Below are positions 17,857 to 25,834 of a stretch of 64,000 nucleotides of DNA, piece by piece (within the stretch, counting starts at the first letter, position 1; every line of letters starts with the position of its first letter). The notes under the pieces are model-generated. The model was not told the origin of the DNA and did not search any database. It saw nothing but the letters and a program-made list of their open reading frames with translations. Position numbers and translations under genes: made by a program. Source of the stretch: UBA1563 sp041667115 (GTDB taxonomy: Bacteria; Bacteroidota; Ignavibacteria; Ignavibacteriales; Ignavibacteriaceae); NCBI GenBank assembly GCA_041667115.1, contig JBAYFO010000012.1, positions 1 to 64,000 on the forward strand, given 5' to 3'.

Positions 17857-18315
17857 TTATTTGCAATATTCTTTTATCAAACTATCTACTTCGCTATCAC
17901 CAAGTTTAACGGCAGTTATCCAATCTGAATAAGCGCCATCCTTATCTCCAAGTTTTTGTTTAGCCAGTCCGCGAAAAACATAAGCTTTCGCATCATTGCC
18001 ATTCATTTCTACTGCTTTATCAAAATCTTGAATAGCTCCTCCATAATCTGCAAGAGTATATTTAGCAAGTCCGCGATTATAATATGTTCCAACATAGTTA
18101 GGATTGATCTCGATTGCTTTATTATAATCTTCCAAAGCTCCCTTATAATCTTTTAAGCGATCTTTTGCGGAACCACGACAGAAATATGCATCAGCAAAAT
18201 CGGCATTTATTCCTATTGCTTTAGTAAAATCTTGAATGGCCCCTTGATAGTTCTCAAGTCCCGATTTGGCAACACCATTTTCAAGCAATTCTTCTTCTTT
18301 TTTTTGGATACTCAT
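17857..18315 (-). CDS. Small TPR-repeat protein
   Basis: 152 residues with three clear tetratricopeptide repeats (GAIQDFTKAIGINADFADAY, GALEDYNKAIEINPNYVGTY, GAIQDFDKAVEMNGNDAKAY) and a partial fourth. There is no signal peptide or membrane segment, so it is probably a cytoplasmic protein-interaction module. GAAAGGAG precedes the ATG. The repeats are near-canonical and say nothing about the partner. Confidence 0.85.
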   Translation of the reverse strand: MSIQKKEEELLENGVAKSGLENYQGAIQDFTKAIGINADFADAYFCRGSAKDRLKDYKGALEDYNKAIEINPNYVGTYYNRGLAKYTLADYGGAIQDFDKAVEMNGNDAKAYVFRGLAKQKLGDKDGAYSDWITAVKLGDSEVDSLIKEYCK

Positions 18316-18596
18316 CTCGTTTCTCCTTTCATCAACATAGCCATAAAGCCATATAAATTAAAACAAATATAGTTTTCTAAAGCATTCACACCAAGTCATA
18401 ATTCTTCTCCTCTTCTATTCAGTTAAATTGCCTTTTGATGCCTATCTTACTAATAGAAGAAAGCGCCTTGCCGAAGTTAATTAAGAGTAAAAGAAATATT
18501 ATTGATCTACCGACAGGGAGTAAATAAAAGAATTGCAACGATCTCGCAGATTATTGTGAAGAAATTGTTTATGGTGAAGATTAAACTGGTTGACTG

Positions 18597-19301
18597 TTAC
18601 ATAAATTCTTTAAAATGAATTTCGAAATCTTCAAGCATTTTTTCATCAAGCGTGAAAGTAACATAATCGGCAAAATTATTTAATACTATTAAGGAATTGA
18701 TACTGACATCTTTTTTCTCCAAATCGGCAATTTTTTTTGAGACATTGTGATTGAGAATCTGTATATCCCCATAAATATTTACGAGATTGGTCATCTCCCA
18801 ATCGGGTTCTCCTCCTTTTTTCCATTTTACGTATTGCGCTAAAAGATAAGCGGATAATACACGAACCTCAGTTTCTTCTAAAGAGGCAAAAGGAAGATGA
18901 AATGGAATAAGCGGTTTTAGTTTCCCCATGATCGGACAACCGGAAGTTACCATCCGGATTCCTAGCATACTGCTTACACCAGACTGCACCGATGTTGTTT
19001 TACTATAATTTCTATTTATGGTTTCTACTGTTATTTCCGCTTCGTCAAATGAGTTGTAATCTTGAAACGTCTGAATGATATCGGTTAAATTAATAGCGAG
19101 CGGACAGTATTCATGTACCTTTGGATCAAGTTCACAATGCGGGCATTTAAATTTTTGTAGTTTAGCCCAATCCGGGTAGGATTCATTCTTTTTGTAGATA
19201 ATATTAAGAGTTGAATTATCTACAGAAACGACAAAAGTTTTTTGCAATCCGTTCTTTAGTCGAAACGTATATGAATAAGTAAGTACTTCTTTTTCCAACA
19301 T
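18597..19301 (-). CDS. Conserved hypothetical protein with CPHC/CPL motif
   Basis: 234 residues with no signal or membrane segment. An N-terminal beta-rich region (SYTFRLKNGLQKTFVVSVD) leads into FKCPHCELDPKVHEYCPL, whose cysteines and histidines could bind a metal. A later TSGCPIMGKLKPLIPFHLPF precedes a helical C-terminus. This pattern fits a family catalogued only as a domain of unknown function (DUF6901, from memory). It has no operon partner. Confidence 0.6.
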   Translation of the reverse strand: MLEKEVLTYSYTFRLKNGLQKTFVVSVDNSTLNIIYKKNESYPDWAKLQKFKCPHCELDPKVHEYCPLAINLTDIIQTFQDYNSFDEAEITVETINRNYSKTTSVQSGVSSMLGIRMVTSGCPIMGKLKPLIPFHLPFASLEETEVRVLSAYLLAQYVKWKKGGEPDWEMTNLVNIYGDIQILNHNVSKKIADLEKKDVSINSLIVLNNFADYVTFTLDEKMLEDFEIHFKEFM

Positions 19302-19396
19302 TTAATAATGTTTCAATTATTGATGAGGCAATATAAAAATAATACTGAAAGAAAAAGAAATAATTTTTCCCTGATGTGATTTACTAATTATTGAAT

Positions 19397-20302
19397 TTAA
19401 TTTCTCGTGACATAAAATGAAGCGACTCCTCCCTCAATTTCTATAAAAATCTTCTTTTTTGCTGAAGAAAAGTTCTCCGTCTGGAAAAGATCTTCAGAGA
19501 CTTCCTTAAAATCACTAAAACTTGTACTTGCCAGCGAAGTTTCCCTTTTTATCTGAGCTCCCACATCTTTAGGTAGACTAATTCTAACGGATGCTGCTCC
19601 AGCTTCAATTTTAATATTCATTGATTCCGAAGCAAACTCTTTCACTTTTAAAGTGCAGCTTGCGGCTCCGGTTGAGAGATTTACTCTTTGAACTTTAAGA
19701 GAACTAAGATCCAAATCAACATCGGCGGCACCAAGTTCAAAATCAAAGTTATAATCAGGTTTATTATTAAATCCAACTTCAAGCTTACGATGGTCACCAT
19801 CATTTAGAACAATATGGGCATGCCCCATGCTTACATTGAAATCATAATTATCATCCTGTTTATCGGTATCAACTGAAAAAAGGTCTTTCATCCCATCGGA
19901 TTTCACTGTTACTAAATTTGAATCATTGCCTCGGATTTCAATCCTTCCCGCTCCAATTTTAATATTTGCGTTAACCGTTTTGATCTTATTATCTAAAGGT
20001 TCTACAAACTGTTCGGTGGTGGAAAAGGTATGAATGTTATCATCACAATTATTCCATGGCATCCACGACCTTGAGAAAAAACTGAAAATAACGAGTGCAA
20101 ATACCAGACCCGATAATCCGGCAAATGTTAACTTTGCATAATTATTTTTAGAAAGAACTGCAAGTCCGATTAAAATTAGGGAGAGAGGCCAGAAATGATA
20201 AAATCTGCCAACCGAAAATTGGACATGCAATACCTCAACAAGAAGATAAACTACACCAAGTGTTAAAAATAAAACGCCCCAAAAAAGTTGTTTTGATTTC
20301 AT
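19397..20302 (-). CDS. LiaF-like / toast-rack domain membrane protein
   Basis: 301 residues. The N-terminus has three or four transmembrane segments in a LiaI/LiaF-type arrangement (LFWGVLFLTLGVVYLLVEVL, FWPLSLILIGLAVL). From about residue 100 a repetitive beta-solenoid with units such as IKIGAGRIEIRGNDSNLV and LSTGAASCTLKVKEFAS matches the toast-rack / DUF2154-type domain. Such proteins take part in envelope-stress sensing. The gene overlaps the pspC-like gene by four bases, so the two are an operon. Confidence 0.75.
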   Translation of the reverse strand: MKSKQLFWGVLFLTLGVVYLLVEVLHVQFSVGRFYHFWPLSLILIGLAVLSKNNYAKLTFAGLSGLVFALVIFSFFSRSWMPWNNCDDNIHTFSTTEQFVEPLDNKIKTVNANIKIGAGRIEIRGNDSNLVTVKSDGMKDLFSVDTDKQDDNYDFNVSMGHAHIVLNDGDHRKLEVGFNNKPDYNFDFELGAADVDLDLSSLKVQRVNLSTGAASCTLKVKEFASESMNIKIEAGAASVRISLPKDVGAQIKRETSLASTSFSDFKEVSEDLFQTENFSSAKKKIFIEIEGGVASFYVTRN

Positions 20303-20739
20303 TGTTGTGCCTCAAATTCTTTTTCTTTTTGAAAAGTATTAAAAACCATCCACCCGCCAATGCAAATTAAGATAATTGGGAAGATATTTTCAAATGTAAT
20401 ATTGATTAAAAGATTATCAGCTAAAAATATTACTCCTAGAAGGATCAATATTCCGCCGAATATTTTTTCTCTCTGTGTTTTTCTTTTTTCTTTATCAACT
20501 GCTTTTGCTTTCACTTTTTCCTCAGGTTCTTCAACCGGTTGAGAGGTTCCGGTTAATTCTTCTTTCGGAATAATGATAGCGCTTATAAAATAAATAATTA
20601 TTCCGGCACCGTTAAAAAAGATAAGTGCAACGAAGGCGATCCGCACAAACACCGGATCTATATCCAGATATTGTGCAATTCCGCCGGCAACTCCGGCGAT
20701 CATTTTTTCTGTCCGGGAACGATACAATCTTTTTGTCAT
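20299..20739 (-). CDS. PspC-domain envelope stress protein
   Basis: The start at ATG 20739 is set by AAAGGAGATTGTG just upstream; the frame stays open for ten more codons without support. Residues 1-60 are a PspC domain (RLYRSRTEKMIAGVAGGIAQ, YLDIDPVFVRIAF) with one transmembrane helix. After a charged linker come two more helices of LiaI/LiaF type (KIFGGILILLGVIFLADNLL). It overlaps the LiaF-like gene downstream. The promoter region contains an 18-bp perfect palindrome. Confidence 0.85.
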   Translation of the reverse strand: MTKRLYRSRTEKMIAGVAGGIAQYLDIDPVFVRIAFVALIFFNGAGIIIYFISAIIIPKEELTGTSQPVEEPEEKVKAKAVDKEKRKTQREKIFGGILILLGVIFLADNLLINITFENIFPIILICIGGWMVFNTFQKEKEFEAQQ

Positions 20740-20766
20740 CACAATCTCCTTTTTAAGTTTCACCAG

Positions 20767-20794
20767 CAAACATATATTTTTGACATGTCAAAAA
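20767..20794 (-). promoter_or_regulatory. Palindromic operator and promoter of the pspC-liaF operon
   Basis: TTTTTGACATGTCAAAAA at 20777-20794 is a perfect 18-bp palindrome. It is followed on the minus strand by TATGTTTG (20774-20767), which matches the Bacteroidetes TAnnTTTG promoter element. The palindrome covers the position where the upstream promoter element should lie, as expected for a repressor site. No T-run or gene end is nearby, so it is not a terminator. Confidence 0.55.
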
Positions 20795-20857
20795 CAGAGA
20801 ATCTTTACATACGGTAAATTCTTTACATGGATGGTAGTATTGCCTGGCTTAATGTAA

Positions 20858-22231
20858 TTAGTTTTCAGTCATCATTTTTTTTGTTTTTCTCATAAACCGG
20901 AAACTTAACAAACTTGCTGACGTTGCCAGCCCAACCGACAAACCGATCCATATTCCCTGCACCGTTAATCCGGCATAAAAAGCCAGCCAAGCACCAAGAG
21001 GAATACCAACAAGCCAGTAAGCTATAAATGTAACTGCGGTTGGAAATGTTACATCAGATATTCCTCGCAATATTCCCAATCCAACACACTGAATCCCATC
21101 AAAGATTTGAAAAAATGCCGCGATCAGTATTAGGGAGGCTGCAATGGTCTTTACTTCCACATTGCTGATATACAATTCAGGTAAAATATTGTTGGTCATA
21201 AAAAAGAGAATTCCACATAGACTCATAAATCCAGCCGCTAACAGGAGTGCGCTTAATCCTGCCTTACGGGTCTCAACCTTATTCCCTTCTCCCACAAATT
21301 TAGCAACCCGGATAGCCGCCGCGGCAGAGACCCCGACTACAATCATATATGTGATTGATGCTATACTTAAAGCTATTTGATGTGCAGCTAATTGACGAGC
21401 GCCAAACCAGCCAATCATTATTGCCGTAAAGAAGAAAGCTCCGACTTCAAAGAAATATTGCATTCCACTCGGTAATCCTAGGGCAAGAATTTCTTTCGTT
21501 AGTTTCCAATCTATCTTATAATGAAGGAGGTGAGGGCGGTATTTTTTTACTCTGTGATTTTTATTGAGAAATATGATAAGCATAATCATCATAAAGAAAC
21601 GCGAACTAAGAGTTGAAATGCCTGCACCATTCAGTTCAAGTTTTGGGAAACCAAAATTACCATAGATCAAACAATAATTTCCGGCTACATTCACCAAATT
21701 TGCGAGCAGAACGATGATCATCGCCGGTCGCATTATTGAAAGCCCTTCCAGAAAATGTTTGTAAGTGAGAAACGCCATCATCATTGGAATTGAAAATGCT
21801 AGAATGTGCAAATACGGAATAGCATATGCAACAACTTTTTCTTTTTGATGCATGAGATAAAAAAGTTCTGCTGAATAATACGTGATAATCCCTAAGATTA
21901 TTCCAATAAAAATATTAATCGCTAATGCCTGCTTTAAAATGTTTCCACATTGCTCAGCTCGCCCACTTCCAATTGAATTCGCTACAAGCGGTGAAACAGC
22001 ATATGTTACTCCCATTCCAACCACAAAGATCAGAAAAAATATTCCATTTGCTAATGCCGAAGCCGCAAGCGGGTGATAACCAATTCGACCAACCATCGCA
22101 TTATCAACAACACCCATTAAAATGATTCCCAATTGCCCAACAATCACCGGGAAGGCAAGTTGTGCTGTCTCGCGTATATGTAAACGGAAACTTTTTATTG
22201 GCTTGGTTTGAACTATTTCAGAATTTAACAT
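20858..22231 (-). CDS. MATE-family multidrug/cation efflux protein
   Basis: 457 residues with about 12 transmembrane helices in two homologous halves, beginning with the typical AFPVIVGQLGIILMGVVDNA and a second-half counterpart near LALGLPSGMQYFFEVGAFFF. MATE proteins export drugs and metabolites in exchange for sodium or protons across the inner membrane. It is divergent from an anion transporter with only 62 bases between them. Confidence 0.92.
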   Translation of the reverse strand: MLNSEIVQTKPIKSFRLHIRETAQLAFPVIVGQLGIILMGVVDNAMVGRIGYHPLAASALANGIFFLIFVVGMGVTYAVSPLVANSIGSGRAEQCGNILKQALAINIFIGIILGIITYYSAELFYLMHQKEKVVAYAIPYLHILAFSIPMMMAFLTYKHFLEGLSIMRPAMIIVLLANLVNVAGNYCLIYGNFGFPKLELNGAGISTLSSRFFMMIMLIIFLNKNHRVKKYRPHLLHYKIDWKLTKEILALGLPSGMQYFFEVGAFFFTAIMIGWFGARQLAAHQIALSIASITYMIVVGVSAAAAIRVAKFVGEGNKVETRKAGLSALLLAAGFMSLCGILFFMTNNILPELYISNVEVKTIAASLILIAAFFQIFDGIQCVGLGILRGISDVTFPTAVTFIAYWLVGIPLGAWLAFYAGLTVQGIWIGLSVGLATSASLLSFRFMRKTKKMMTEN

Positions 22232-22251
22232 AAGTTTAATTATAATTGGAA

Positions 22252-22263
22252 TACAAATTTGTA
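22252..22263. promoter_or_regulatory. Palindrome in the divergent MATE/anion transporter gap
   Basis: TACAAATTTGTA is a perfect 12-bp palindrome in the middle of the 62-base gap between two divergent transporter genes. It may be a shared operator, though AT-rich palindromes of this size also occur by chance. Confidence 0.3.
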
Positions 22264-22293
22264 AAATTTAATTGAAAGAAAGCTAAATATTTT

Positions 22294-23529
22294 TTGGCAA
22301 CTTTAGCACTACTCATCTTTTTGATTACGTATTCGGGAATTATATTCACCAGGCTGCCCTGGTTAAATATCGATAGACCTAGCGCAGCATTTTTTGGTGC
22401 GGTTTCTATGATTGTCTTTGGCATTCTTTCATTCAACGAATCAATTTCGGCGATTGATTTTAATACTATTGCATTATTGCTTGGAATGATGATGCTCATT
22501 GCAGTGTTGGAAATAGACGGATTTTTTCTTCTTATTTCCGAAACCACAATTACTTTGGCAAAAACACCACAACAACTTTTATTACTTATCATATTTGTTA
22601 CAGGAATTTCGAGTGCATTTTTAGTGAACGATGCCGTTGTCTTACTATTTACTCCGATAGTTATCTCAATTTGTAAAGGGACAAAACGGCAGCCACTCCC
22701 ATATTTAATTGCGGAAATAATGGCAGCAAATTCGGGAAGCGCTTTAACGATTACCGGGAATCCGCAAAATATTTTTATTGGAATTCAATCGGATTTTGCT
22801 TTCGGACAATTCATCTTATACATGTTCCCCATCGCTATAGGAGGTTTACTTATTATTTTCTTTACTATCAAATATTTTTTCAAATCTGAATTTGCGAATG
22901 GAGATCGTCTTAAATGCCATATGCAAAAAGAAGAATGGAATTATGATTCGATGAAATACTCTATCCCAATTTTTATTCTTGTGCTGTTGGCTTTTTTCTT
23001 CAGCAAGGAGTTGCATATTTCGTATCCCGTTATAGCTTTAACGGGAGGATCGTTGGTGCTGCTGTTTGGGAGGATAAAACCGTCAAAAGTAATTAAAGAA
23101 ATTGATTGGGTACTTCTCCTTTTTTTCGCGAGTCTTTTTATTGTTGTTAACGGAATTGAAAAATATCAGTTGCTTGATCCATTAATAAATCACTTTAAGA
23201 TGAATACTTCAATCTCCGGAATACTTTCACTCCATGGTTTAAGTCTCATTCTCTCACAAGTGATTAGTAATGTTCCTTTCGTTATTTTGATGGAGCCGAT
23301 AATCAAACACACCAATGAACAACTCCTTTGGCTGACATTGTCATCAAGCTCAACGCTTGCGGGAAACCTTACTATCATAGGTGCGATGGCAAACCTTATC
23401 GTTATTGAAATCGCGAAGAAGGAAGGTATTCAGATAAAGTTTTTTCATTTTTTGAAAATTGGCGTTATCGTTACTTTTTTTTCATTTGTACTTTCAATTT
23501 CATTAATTTACATATATACAAAATGGTAA
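22294..23529 (+). CDS. SLC13/ArsB-type anion permease
   Basis: 411 residues with about 10-11 hydrophobic segments. Family motifs are FNTIALLLGMMMLIAVLE, SSAFLVNDAVVLLFTPIVI and ANSGSALTITGNPQNI, the last two typical of the citrate/arsenite transporter superfamily (CitMHS/ArsB/DASS). The substrate cannot be read from sequence. The start is a TTG at 22294, since no ATG or GTG lies between it and the upstream in-frame stop. The next gene, a GH12 lipoprotein, follows after 6 bases. Confidence 0.82.
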   Translation: MATLALLIFLITYSGIIFTRLPWLNIDRPSAAFFGAVSMIVFGILSFNESISAIDFNTIALLLGMMMLIAVLEIDGFFLLISETTITLAKTPQQLLLLIIFVTGISSAFLVNDAVVLLFTPIVISICKGTKRQPLPYLIAEIMAANSGSALTITGNPQNIFIGIQSDFAFGQFILYMFPIAIGGLLIIFFTIKYFFKSEFANGDRLKCHMQKEEWNYDSMKYSIPIFILVLLAFFFSKELHISYPVIALTGGSLVLLFGRIKPSKVIKEIDWVLLLFFASLFIVVNGIEKYQLLDPLINHFKMNTSISGILSLHGLSLILSQVISNVPFVILMEPIIKHTNEQLLWLTLSSSSTLAGNLTIIGAMANLIVIEIAKKEGIQIKFFHFLKIGVIVTFFSFVLSISLIYIYTKW

Positions 23530-23535
23530 GAAGTC

Positions 23536-24330
23536 ATGAACAATAAATTAATCCTCTTTAGTATAACTCTGCTCTTTCTGTCTAATTTAAGTTGCAAGGA
23601 CAATGGAGTAGCTAAAACACCTGAGACTTCGGCAAAAAGTTATTTAGATTCAACAACCTGCATTGACGGAGCTCAAATTAAAGCTGGAGAGTTTCTCCTG
23701 GATAACAATGTTTGGGGAAAAGGAAGCATCACTACTTATCAGCAATGCATAACAGCAAAAGAGAATGATTCCTCAAGTATCTTTGCCTGGCAGTGGACTT
23801 GGCCAACAACAGGAAGTAATGTAAAATCTTATCCGGAAATTATTTTTGGATTCAAGCCGTTTGGAAATACTTCAACAACTTCTCTTCTTCCAAAAAAAAT
23901 TGCGGACTTACAGAGTGCGATCGTGAGTTTCTCGTCATATACAACAACTATTAATGGAACCGGGAATCTTGCGTTTGATATATGGATAAATGATTCTGCA
24001 ACTCCAAGTGCCACAAATATTAAACATGAACTCATGATCTGGTTAGAGAAGAAAGTTCAACAACCCGCCGGTTCCTTTGTTGAGCATGTTACAATTGATG
24101 GCTCCACGTATGATTATTACCGTGGTCCATTGAGTTGGGATTATATCGCTTTTGTAAAAACTTCAACTAATAAAGTAACGTCCGTTAATATTTCCGATTT
24201 CCTTACTTACTTGAAGAACAAAAATCATATTTCCGAAAATGAATTTCTCTCTGCGATAGAATTTGGGAATGAGATTGTAAGCGGAACAGGTTCAACTGTA
24301 ATAACTAATTATAAGATAGAAATTAAATAA
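23536..24330 (+). CDS. GH12-family endoglucanase/xyloglucanase lipoprotein
   Basis: 264 residues with a lipoprotein signal peptide (LSNLSC, acylated Cys20). The mature protein matches glycoside hydrolase family 12: NNVWGKGSITTYQQC near residue 57, WQWTWP near 85, VKSYPEIIFG near 96, the nucleophile Glu165 in HELMIWLE and the acid/base Glu246 in EFGNEI. Family members hydrolyse beta-1,4-glucans or xyloglucan by a retaining mechanism. Lipid anchoring suggests a cell-surface or periplasmic enzyme. It closely follows the anion permease gene. Confidence 0.88.
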   Translation: MNNKLILFSITLLFLSNLSCKDNGVAKTPETSAKSYLDSTTCIDGAQIKAGEFLLDNNVWGKGSITTYQQCITAKENDSSSIFAWQWTWPTTGSNVKSYPEIIFGFKPFGNTSTTSLLPKKIADLQSAIVSFSSYTTTINGTGNLAFDIWINDSATPSATNIKHELMIWLEKKVQQPAGSFVEHVTIDGSTYDYYRGPLSWDYIAFVKTSTNKVTSVNISDFLTYLKNKNHISENEFLSAIEFGNEIVSGTGSTVITNYKIEIK

Positions 24331-24341
24331 ATTATTTTAGA

Positions 24342-24368
24342 GTATCGCAGATTAATAATCTGCGATAC
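24342..24368. terminator. Hairpin between convergent GH12 and SDR genes
   Basis: GTATCGCAGATT (24342-24353) pairs perfectly with AATCTGCGATAC (24357-24368) around a 3-base loop. It lies between two convergent genes and could stop transcription from both sides, although neither T-run is long. Confidence 0.65.
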
Positions 24369-24377
24369 ACTAAAAGT

Positions 24378-25265
24378 TTAACTCCCCTTCGTTTGCCTAA
24401 CCATTTTCTCTATCACATCCCACATTTCAGAAGGGATGGCTTCAAGCATATTAAATTGTCCGGCGCCTTGCAGCCATTCGCCACCATCAATAGTAACCAC
24501 TTCCCCATTTATGTATGAAGAAAAATCAGAAATTAAATAAGCTGCTAGATTCGCAAGTTCTTGGTGTTCGCCAACTCTTTTTAAAGGTACTTTATTTTTA
24601 AAATCAAATTTGTTTTGAAGTTCTCCGGGAAGTAAACGATCCCAGGCGCCTTTAGTTGGGAACGGACCCGGAGCGATCGCGTTAAAACGAATTCCATACT
24701 TTGCCCATTCAACCGCTAACGAACGAGTTAACGCTAACACTCCAGCTTTTGAAACTGCTGAAGGTACAACATAAGCGGAGCCTGTCCATGCGTATGTTGT
24801 AACAATATTCAAAACTGTCGCTTTCTGTTTTTGTTCGATCCAATGTTTGCCAAAAGCAAGTGTTGTATTGTATGTTCCTTTAAGTACAATGTTTACAATA
24901 ATATCAAACGCACGGTTAGAAAGCCGTTCTGTCGGGCTAATAAAATTTCCAGCAGCATTATTGACTAAACCATCAACTTTACCAAATTTTTCTACTGAAG
25001 TTTTTAATAACTTTTCAACGCTTGCATAATCAGAAACATCACATTGAACCGGAAGAATTGTTCGCCCGGAATTTTCAGAAAGTTCTTTCGCGGTTTCTTC
25101 TAACTTTTCCATCTTACGGCTTGCAATAATTAAATCTGCACCAAGCTCAGTGAAATACTTTCCCATCGCTTTGCCTAATCCGGTTCCACCGCCGGTAATT
25201 AATATAGTTTTCCCTTCAAGTGATCCTTCTTTTAGCATCGGCTTTGTGTATGTCGGTTCGTTCAT
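24378..25265 (-). CDS. SDR oxidoreductase, probable 2,4-dienoyl-CoA reductase
   Basis: 295 residues with a Rossmann fold: TGGGTGLG near residue 26 and NNAAGNFISPTERLS near 107. In place of the usual Tyr-x-x-x-Lys the active site reads SAVSK, with Ser four residues before Lys, as in mitochondrial-type 2,4-dienoyl-CoA reductases. These reduce dienoyl-CoA intermediates of unsaturated fatty acids with NADPH. It is the last gene of the beta-oxidation cluster, which supports the assignment, although a four-helix-bundle gene separates it from the rest. Confidence 0.82.
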   Translation of the reverse strand: MNEPTYTKPMLKEGSLEGKTILITGGGTGLGKAMGKYFTELGADLIIASRKMEKLEETAKELSENSGRTILPVQCDVSDYASVEKLLKTSVEKFGKVDGLVNNAAGNFISPTERLSNRAFDIIVNIVLKGTYNTTLAFGKHWIEQKQKATVLNIVTTYAWTGSAYVVPSAVSKAGVLALTRSLAVEWAKYGIRFNAIAPGPFPTKGAWDRLLPGELQNKFDFKNKVPLKRVGEHQELANLAAYLISDFSSYINGEVVTIDGGEWLQGAGQFNMLEAIPSEMWDVIEKMVRQTKGS

Positions 25266-25353
25266 GTTGCTCTCAATTCTTTTAAGTAAAATTAGGATAA
25301 ATCAATTTGTTAAAAAAGTTGGACTGTAAGGTTAAGTGACTTTGCGACTGTGA

Positions 25354-25373
25354 GACTATGGGACTTTGCGACT
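25354..25373. repeat. Left inverted repeat flanking the four-helix-bundle gene
   Basis: GACTATGGGACTTTGCGACT here matches, with one mismatch in 20, the reverse complement of 25808-25827. Its GACTTTGCGACT core also occurs 24 bases upstream (25338-25349), so this arm is internally duplicated. Confidence 0.85.
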
Positions 25374-25391
25374 AAAGATATTTTAGACAGT

Positions 25392-25763
25392 TCATACTGA
25401 CCATTTTTCCGGTTGGTTTTCCATCGTTATTAATTGTGCAATGATGAGATTATATTTTTCAGAAAGAACATCCGCTTTTTCTTTCTCGACATACTTACAC
25501 TCAACAGAAAACTGAAGCCAGGTTTGAGTTTCCCCGGCTTCACCTTCTGAATCAACCAATTTTGCAATAAATGATTTCGGATATCTTCTTTTCCTAAACG
25601 CTTCACTTATATTTGCACAAACGGAACGTGAAGACCTTCTTATTTGATCGGTCAGAGAATATTTTTCTTCATTGGGGAAATGAGAAGTTAAATGAAAAAT
25701 CTCCATAGCGCACTCAAAAGCCAACTGATAAACTCTCAAATCTTTATGATCACGAATCTTCAT
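25392..25763 (-). CDS. Four-helix-bundle protein (23S rRNA intervening-sequence type)
   Basis: 123 residues, all helical, with the family pattern DLRVYQLAFECAMEIF, FPNEEKYSLTDQIRRSSRSV, ANISEAF and a C-terminal LIIAQL. The same fold is found in proteins encoded within 23S rRNA intervening sequences and in the Avd accessory protein of diversity-generating retroelements. Its function is unknown. The gene sits between beta-oxidation genes and is bracketed by 20-bp inverted repeats, suggesting insertion as a unit. No reverse transcriptase or variable repeat is nearby. Confidence 0.9.
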   Translation of the reverse strand: MKIRDHKDLRVYQLAFECAMEIFHLTSHFPNEEKYSLTDQIRRSSRSVCANISEAFRKRRYPKSFIAKLVDSEGEAGETQTWLQFSVECKYVEKEKADVLSEKYNLIIAQLITMENQPEKWSV

Positions 25764-25807
25764 AAACTACTCCTCATTATTCTTTTAACTTCATCTCATC
25801 TTCATAA

Positions 25808-25827
25808 AGTCCCAAAGTCCCATAGTC
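25808..25827. repeat. Right inverted repeat flanking the four-helix-bundle gene
   Basis: AGTCCCAAAGTCCCATAGTC is the inverse of the left arm at 25354-25373 with 19 of 20 bases matching. It lies between the start of the four-helix-bundle gene and the stop of the acyl-CoA dehydrogenase gene. Confidence 0.85.
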
Positions 25828-25834
25828 CAATCTT

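Noticed and set aside
25338..25827. Diversity-generating retroelement around the Avd-like four-helix-bundle gene
   Set aside because: No reverse transcriptase, template repeat or variable repeat was found nearby.
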